From CAYFJO01 sp964343305 (lineage in GTDB: Bacteria > Planctomycetota > Planctomycetia > Pirellulales > Pirellulaceae), in assembly GCA_964343305.1 (NCBI GenBank), contig CAYFJO010000396.1:1-10310 (forward strand): 10,310 nt of DNA. The letters are read 5' to 3'. Position 1 is the first letter of the stretch; the number at the start of each line of letters is the position of its first letter. Both the position numbers and the translations under genes were made by a program. Shown here piece after piece: positions 7,008 to 10,310 of the stretch. The notes under the pieces were generated by a model. The model was given only the letters and a program-made list of their open reading frames with translations, did no database searches and was not told the origin of the DNA.

Positions 7008-7017
7008 GACCGGCTCC

Positions 7018-7072
7018 TAGAGGAATCATGCGACTTTCTTTGGAACGCTAGCGTGACCATGCGACCACAACT
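7018..7072. repeat. Left copy of an exact 55-bp duplication flanking an assembly gap
   Basis: These 55 bases are identical to 7173-7227 and end exactly where the N run begins. The segment contains the 10-bp palindrome ACGCTAGCGT (7045-7054) between two copies of CATGCGAC (7027-7034 and 7058-7065). A length of 55 is a common assembler k-mer size, which points to an overlap of contig ends and not to a biological repeat. Confidence 0.9.
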
Positions 7073-7172
7073 NNNNNNNNNNNNNNNNNNNNNNNNNNNN
7101 NNNNNNNNNNNNNNNNNNNNNNNNNNNNNNNNNNNNNNNNNNNNNNNNNNNNNNNNNNNNNNNNNNNNNNNN
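7073..7172. other. Assembly gap of exactly 100 N
   Basis: A run of exactly 100 unknown bases is the conventional placeholder for a gap of unknown size. It lies between parA and the rhomboid gene and interrupts neither. Because the two flanks share 55 bases, the real gap is probably zero. Confidence 0.97.
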
Positions 7173-7227
7173 TAGAGGAATCATGCGACTTTCTTTGGAA
7201 CGCTAGCGTGACCATGCGACCACAACT
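7173..7227. repeat. Right copy of the exact 55-bp duplication flanking the gap
   Basis: This segment is identical to 7018-7072, including the palindrome (7200-7209), and starts at the first base after the N run. It ends 13 bases before the rhomboid start codon. Confidence 0.9.
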
Positions 7228-7240
7228 TTGAGACGGATAG

Positions 7241-8155
7241 ATGCGACACATCGGCACTTTGGATAACGAGGAAAAGGCGCACAAATTTGTGGCGTACTTG
7301 ATCACGGAAAATATCTCGGCCAAGTTCGAGCAGGATTCCGACGGCTGGGACGTCTGGGTACGAGACGAAGATCAGTTGGACCGCGCCGTTGAAGAACTTG
7401 AGCGTTTTCTTGCTGATCCCGATAACGCCTTTTACGAAAACGTCGAGGAACACGCCGACGCCCTACTTCGGGAAGAAATGCGGCAGCGCGAGCAAGCACA
7501 AAAAAACGTCGTCGAAATGCGCGGCAAATGGGGGAAATCGGGCGGTGCTCGCCGTGCCCCCCTCGTTTTTGCGTTGATCGCTTTAAGTGTTGCAGCGACG
7601 ATCTGGACCAACTTTGGTAAGAACCGAGAAAACTTTGACTACTTGTCTTTTTGCTCTGCTTATCAGAAAGTTGGATGGGATGACGACTCACTCAACAACA
7701 CACTCATCAACATCCGTCAGGGACAAGTGTGGCGACTAGTTACACCGATCTTTGTGCATCTTTCGTTCATTCATCTCTTGTTCAACATGTATTGGACGTA
7801 CTACCTCGGGTCACAGATCGAAGATCGTCGCGGAACACGTCGGCTTCTGTTGATGGTCTTGACCGTTGCCTGCATCTCAAACGTGGCACAGGCGGGAATC
7901 GAATCGCCGTGGTTCGGTGGCATGTCCGGCGTTGGTTATGGACTATTTGGTTACGTTTGGATGAAATCAACGTACGACCGTGGTAGCGGAATCTTCGTGA
8001 CGCAGGGTACGATTTTGATCTTTCTTGTGTGGTTCTTCTTTTGTCTCAGCGGGTTCGCAGGCCCCGTTGCCAATACAGCTCACGGTGCTGGTCTAGTCGT
8101 TGGTGTCGTGATCGGGTATTTCCCGGTGTTTCTAAGATCCATCAATCGCAGCTAA
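7241..8155 (+). CDS. glpG: GlpG-type rhomboid intramembrane serine protease
   Basis: 304 residues. Residues 1-65 match the cytosolic N-terminal domain of GlpG: 'AHKFVAYLITENISAKFEQD', 'WDVWVRDEDQLDRAVEELER' and 'FLADPDNAFY'. A charged linker (66-105) follows, then about six membrane helices from 107 to 300. Active-site features are 'WRLVTPIFVHLSFIHLLFN' (164-182), whose His178 and Asn182 correspond to the oxyanion-hole pair His150 and Asn154 of E. coli GlpG, the nucleophile Ser229 in 'FGGMSGVGYGLFGYVW', and the catalytic His281 in 'ANTAHGAGLVVG'. All catalytic residues are present, so the enzyme should be active, cleaving helix-destabilised transmembrane segments in the inner membrane; its substrates are unknown. 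The ribosome site is weak (GAGACGG region, 7231-7237), but the family N-terminus fits this ATG. It is divergent from parA and overlaps the next gene's end by 4 bases. Confidence 0.95.
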   Translation: MRHIGTLDNEEKAHKFVAYLITENISAKFEQDSDGWDVWVRDEDQLDRAVEELERFLADPDNAFYENVEEHADALLREEMRQREQAQKNVVEMRGKWGKSGGARRAPLVFALIALSVAATIWTNFGKNRENFDYLSFCSAYQKVGWDDDSLNNTLINIRQGQVWRLVTPIFVHLSFIHLLFNMYWTYYLGSQIEDRRGTRRLLLMVLTVACISNVAQAGIESPWFGGMSGVGYGLFGYVWMKSTYDRGSGIFVTQGTILIFLVWFFFCLSGFAGPVANTAHGAGLVVGVVIGYFPVFLRSINRS

Positions 8156-8682
8156 CTCTCGCCATCCTCGTGCAGCACGTCAATTGTAAAACGCTGAAGA
8201 GCACGAAGTATTTTGGCGTTAAATGGCGCCCTGCGCTGCCGCTCGACGAAATATAGTTCCGCGTGAACAAAGTCCAACACGATATTGACATCGCTCTCAC
8301 CTTGTTTAAATCGTAGACCGCACTCCCATTTAGGATGCTGATTCGAAGTACCCCGGCTCCAATCGAAGCTCGCATCTTCAATTAGTGCATGACGCGCGTG
8401 CAGTAACCCCGCATGGTCGGAAATGTCGATGGATCCTAACACCAAGAGATTCGAATTCTCGATCTGCAACACGTCATCCGATACGCTGGATTCCGTCATT
8501 GCTTGCAATCTTAGTACTGCGACGCTCTTTGGATGACGAATTGTTGTTGCAGCCTCGATTCCCCAGAAATCCAGCGAGCGATGCTGTTGGGTATGGTGGT
8601 ACCAAACGGCCGTGCCGCCGGCGGCCACTCCGAGGAGCAAAATGACGCCGATCACCAAAACGCCTCGATTCATGGGGACCAT
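8152..8682 (-). CDS. Hypothetical membrane-anchored protein
   Basis: 176 residues that I do not recognise. One hydrophobic segment (about 7-28: 'GVLVIGVILLLGVAAGGTAVW') follows a short basic start and should act as a signal anchor, leaving about 145 residues outside the inner membrane. That part has an alternating hydrophobic/polar pattern and ends with an amphipathic helix ('AKILRALQRFTIDVL', 156-170). Landmarks are 'SLDFWGIEAATTI' (36-48) and 'PKWECGLRFKQGESDVNIVL' (117-136); no catalytic motif is visible. The start is uncertain: GGAG (8689-8686) sits 3 bases before ATG 8682 and 12 before ATG 8673, and both give the same anchor. The stop TAG (8154-8152) overlaps the rhomboid TAA (8153-8155) in the shared bases CTAA, so the two genes converge without space for a terminator. 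Confidence 0.65.
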   Translation of the reverse strand: MVPMNRGVLVIGVILLLGVAAGGTAVWYHHTQQHRSLDFWGIEAATTIRHPKSVAVLRLQAMTESSVSDDVLQIENSNLLVLGSIDISDHAGLLHARHALIEDASFDWSRGTSNQHPKWECGLRFKQGESDVNIVLDFVHAELYFVERQRRAPFNAKILRALQRFTIDVLHEDGES

Positions 8683-8704
8683 ATTCTCCAGATGCCGCGG
8701 GACA

Positions 8705-8727
8705 AGTATACTGACAGGCCAACCTGT
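8705..8727 (-). promoter_or_regulatory. Possible promoter (-10 TATACT) with adjacent inverted repeat, for the 176-residue gene
   Basis: The minus strand reads TATACT at 8710-8705, one mismatch from consensus and about 23 bases before the first start codon. Just upstream, ACAGG (8714-8718) and CCTGT (8723-8727) form a perfect 5-bp inverted repeat with a 4-base spacer where a regulator could bind. No good -35 is present. The stretch lies between divergent genes, which makes a control region plausible. Confidence 0.28.
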
Positions 8728-8790
8728 AATTTAGATTGCGTTGCCATTTGAAACTACCCTGACAAGTCCATTGGGCAAGGGAGAGCAGCA

Positions 8791-9018
8791 ATGCCCGACA
8801 CTTTTGACGAATACCGCGAAGCGTTGATCATGGAAACCAACACGGTGTGGCCCGATGAGTACGACGAGTTCGAGCTTAGCGACAAAGCCCGCATCGCCGA
8901 AGCCTTGCACGGCGACCCACAGAACGCTTCGCATCTGGAATATGTTCGCACGCACACCGGATTCTGTCGTCAGATCACGGTGACACAAGAAGACGTTGAT
9001 CGCGTGAGCGGCGTCTAG
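8791..9018 (+). CDS. Small acidic hypothetical protein upstream of aroB
   Basis: 75 residues that I do not recognise. It is acidic: 8 Asp and 9 Glu against 1 Lys and 5 Arg. The order is 'PDTFDEYREALIMETNTVWP' (2-21), an acidic patch 'DEYDEFELSD' (22-31), a helix-like 'KARIAEALHGD' (32-42), and a C-terminal part with one Cys (59). It lacks a signal peptide and membrane segment, so it is probably cytosolic. The start is well supported: AAGGGAG (8777-8783) lies 7 bases before the ATG. It runs in the same direction as aroB and ends 56 bases before it, so the two may share a transcript. This could be a conserved planctomycete protein, but no function can be read from the sequence. Confidence 0.7.
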   Translation: MPDTFDEYREALIMETNTVWPDEYDEFELSDKARIAEALHGDPQNASHLEYVRTHTGFCRQITVTQEDVDRVSGV

Positions 9019-9027
9019 AAGAGTCGC

Positions 9028-9044
9028 CTTTCGCTCTGCGAAAG
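9028..9044 (+). repeat. Perfect 7-bp hairpin between the small acidic gene and aroB
   Basis: CTTTCGC (9028-9034) and GCGAAAG (9038-9044) form a perfect stem with a 3-base loop, 9 bases after the stop of the small gene and 30 before aroB. No T-run follows, so it is not a normal intrinsic terminator. It could be an mRNA processing or stability element in a two-gene transcript. Confidence 0.45.
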
Positions 9045-9074
9045 TACGCGAAAAGCAACATAACAGCAAACTTC

Positions 9075-10166
9075 ATGTCCGCATCCAAACGCGTCCACGT
9101 AAACCTCGGCGACCGTGCCTACGACATTGAAATCGGCGTCGGCAACCTTCTGACGGCCGGTCCATTTGTCGCGGAATTGCGTAACGCGACTCATGCGGTG
9201 GTCATCACCGACACAAACGTCGAGGAGCCACACGCTAAGACCGTTGCCAACAGCCTGGCCGAATACGGCGCGAACGTCGACCTGGTCACGGTCGAAGCAG
9301 GCGAACCGAGCAAGTCCGTCGAAATGTCCCATCAGCTTTGGCACAAGTTGCTGGAGTTGGGCACCGATCGTAAATCCACCATCGTCGCGGTCGGCGGCGG
9401 AGTGATTGGCGATCTGGCGGGGTTCGCGGCTGCAACCTTCGCGCGAGGAATCGCACTGGTCCAGGTTCCCACCACGCTGTTGGCCCAAGTCGATAGCAGC
9501 GTGGGAGGCAAAGTCGGAATCAATCTTCCACCGGCCAAGAACATTGTCGGAGCATTCTGGCAACCTCGCGGAGTGTTGATTGACATCGACGTCCTGAAGA
9601 CTCTGCCGGAACGCGAGTACAAGTCGGGGCTCGCCGAAGTTGTCAAATACGGCGTGATCATGGACGAGGCGTTCTTCGAATACCTTGAGCAGCACGTGGA
9701 GGCGTTAAACCATCGCGACGCGGAAGTGCTCGAATATGTCGTGGCCAAGTGCTGTCGCTTGAAGGCGGACGTTGTTGAAGAAGACGAAACGGAAGTTTTA
9801 GGGCGACGCGCGATTCTGAATTATGGCCACACATTTTGTCACGCGATTGAATCCGTGACTGGTTTCGGAGAGTATTTGCACGGCGAGGCCGTTTCCATCG
9901 GCATGCTGTGCGCGTCACGATTGGCAGCGCGACTGGGCCACATCGACAACGTGGTGACGCAGCGGCAGCGCGATCTACTCGCGGCCCTCGCCTTGCCAAC
10001 CGAACCGCCGGAATTAGACGTTGAGGAATTGGTGTCGGCAATGTCGCACGACAAAAAAGTGGAGCACGGTCGCCTTCATTTCGTGCTGCCGACCAGGCTC
10101 GGACACGTGGAAGTCATGCCAGATATCGAATCGAACCTCGTTCGGGACGCAATTCGTCCGCAATGA
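9075..10166 (+). CDS. aroB: 3-dehydroquinate synthase
   Basis: 363 residues, typical for AroB. The enzyme converts 3-deoxy-D-arabino-heptulosonate 7-phosphate to 3-dehydroquinate with NAD and a divalent metal, the second step of the shikimate pathway, in the cytosol. Visible motifs are 'GEPSKS' (76-81), the NAD-binding 'GGGVIGDLAGFAAATFARG' (107-125), 'QVPTTLLAQVDSSVGGKVGI' (130-149), 'SGLAEVVKYG' (184-193) with metal ligand Glu188, 'NYGHTFCHAIE' (249-259) with metal ligand His252, 'LHGEAVSIGM' (268-277) with metal ligand His269, and 'DKK' (326-328). All expected active-site residues are present. The ATG at 9075 has no clear ribosome site, which fits translation from a transcript shared with the small gene just upstream. 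No other shikimate gene is in the window. Confidence 0.97.
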   Translation: MSASKRVHVNLGDRAYDIEIGVGNLLTAGPFVAELRNATHAVVITDTNVEEPHAKTVANSLAEYGANVDLVTVEAGEPSKSVEMSHQLWHKLLELGTDRKSTIVAVGGGVIGDLAGFAAATFARGIALVQVPTTLLAQVDSSVGGKVGINLPPAKNIVGAFWQPRGVLIDIDVLKTLPEREYKSGLAEVVKYGVIMDEAFFEYLEQHVEALNHRDAEVLEYVVAKCCRLKADVVEEDETEVLGRRAILNYGHTFCHAIESVTGFGEYLHGEAVSIGMLCASRLAARLGHIDNVVTQRQRDLLAALALPTEPPELDVEELVSAMSHDKKVEHGRLHFVLPTRLGHVEVMPDIESNLVRDAIRPQ

Positions 10167-10178
10167 TTTGGATGGTCT

Positions 10179-10222
10179 GTGGCGACAAGCTGCCAGCTTG
10201 TCAATTCGCAAGCTTGCCGCTA
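10179..10222. repeat. REP-like palindromic element downstream of aroB
   Basis: GACAAGCTG (10184-10192) and CAGCTTGTC (10194-10202) form a 9-bp perfect inverted repeat around one base. Five bases later comes the 10-bp palindrome GCAAGCTTGC (10208-10217). The outer flanks also pair: 10179-10190 and 10212-10223 match at 10 of 12 positions, so two alternative folds are possible. There is no T-run, so it is not a standard terminator. The compact palindromes built around AAGCTTG and AAGCTG resemble dispersed REP-type elements; copy number elsewhere cannot be seen here. Confidence 0.55.
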
Positions 10223-10310
10223 CGGTCACAGTTCTGGACAGCACACCACGAAGTCTACTAATTGTACAGCGCACCTTGCATGATTTTTGAAGAAGCGGTA
10301 TGACCCTAAC
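10223..10310. other. Intergenic end of the window
   Basis: No complete gene is visible. An ATG at 10300-10302 preceded by AAGAAGCGG could be the start of the next plus-strand gene, but only three codons remain, so it cannot be judged. Confidence 0.2.

Noticed and set aside
6932..7060. A longer ParA reading that begins at 7060 (330 residues)
   Set aside because: The added 43 residues match nothing in the family, while ATG 6931 has a strong ribosome site and the usual start right before the Walker A motif.
7018..7227. Direct repeats as target-site duplications of a mobile element hidden in the N run
   Set aside because: 55 bp is too long for a target-site duplication, the repeat touches the N run exactly on both sides, and the N count is a placeholder value.
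9015..9695. A 226-residue minus-strand open frame
   Set aside because: It lies antisense to aroB, whose motifs are unambiguous.
10235..10256. TGGACA followed by TACTAA-like sequence as a promoter of a downstream gene
   Set aside because: The spacing is about 15 bases at best and the -10 match is poor. The downstream gene itself is not visible.
1..10310. CRISPR array, tRNA, rRNA, transposase, toxin-antitoxin pair, or defence system
   Set aside because: I looked on both strands and found no repeat-spacer pattern, no tRNA-like cloverleaf, and no gene with the relevant motifs.

Overview
The window looks like a chromosomal segment of a planctomycete (Planctomycetota, probably Pirellulales-like). 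The best evidence is a BBP7-type outer-membrane beta-barrel protein, a family expanded in that phylum. A secreted DUF1080-type 3-keto-disaccharide hydrolase, several planctomycete-style secreted proteins, an orphan ParA and loosely packed single-gene units on a moderately GC-rich background fit the same picture. I see no CRISPR array, tRNA, rRNA, transposase or phage gene.

Layout. Positions 1-6931 carry only minus-strand genes, read from right to left. They are a ParA-family ATPase (6931-6068, own terminator at 6055-6028), a BBP7 barrel protein (5695-4073, own terminator at 4025-3989), a secreted protein with two tandem 'PGS-WWAQ' repeats (3759-2944), a large secreted carbohydrate-binding plus TIM-barrel protein (2812-908), a gene remnant resembling the C-terminus of a zinc-type dehydrogenase (about 848-660), and the N-terminal part of a DUF1080 hydrolase (515 to beyond the left edge). 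To the right, a GlpG-type rhomboid protease (7241-8155, plus) is divergent from parA. It meets a small membrane-anchored orphan (8682-8152, minus) tail to tail in a four-base overlap. A 75-residue acidic orphan (8791-9018, plus) lies just upstream of aroB (9075-10166, plus), and a REP-like palindromic element follows aroB.

Assembly. The parA-glpG intergenic region contains exactly 100 N (7073-7172). The 55 bases on the left of the N run are repeated exactly on the right. This is best read as two contigs that overlap by one assembler k-mer and were joined with an arbitrary gap, so the true spacing between the genes is probably about 154 bp.

Functionally the window is a mixture. It holds cell-envelope and secreted proteins probably linked to polysaccharide use (DUF1080, the TIM-barrel protein), an outer-membrane barrel, an intramembrane protease, a shikimate-pathway enzyme and an orphan partition-type ATPase. 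I found no convincing new multi-gene system. The least explained items are the 634-residue TIM-barrel protein, the duplicated WWAQ-repeat protein, the 75-residue protein next to aroB, and several non-coding inverted repeats.
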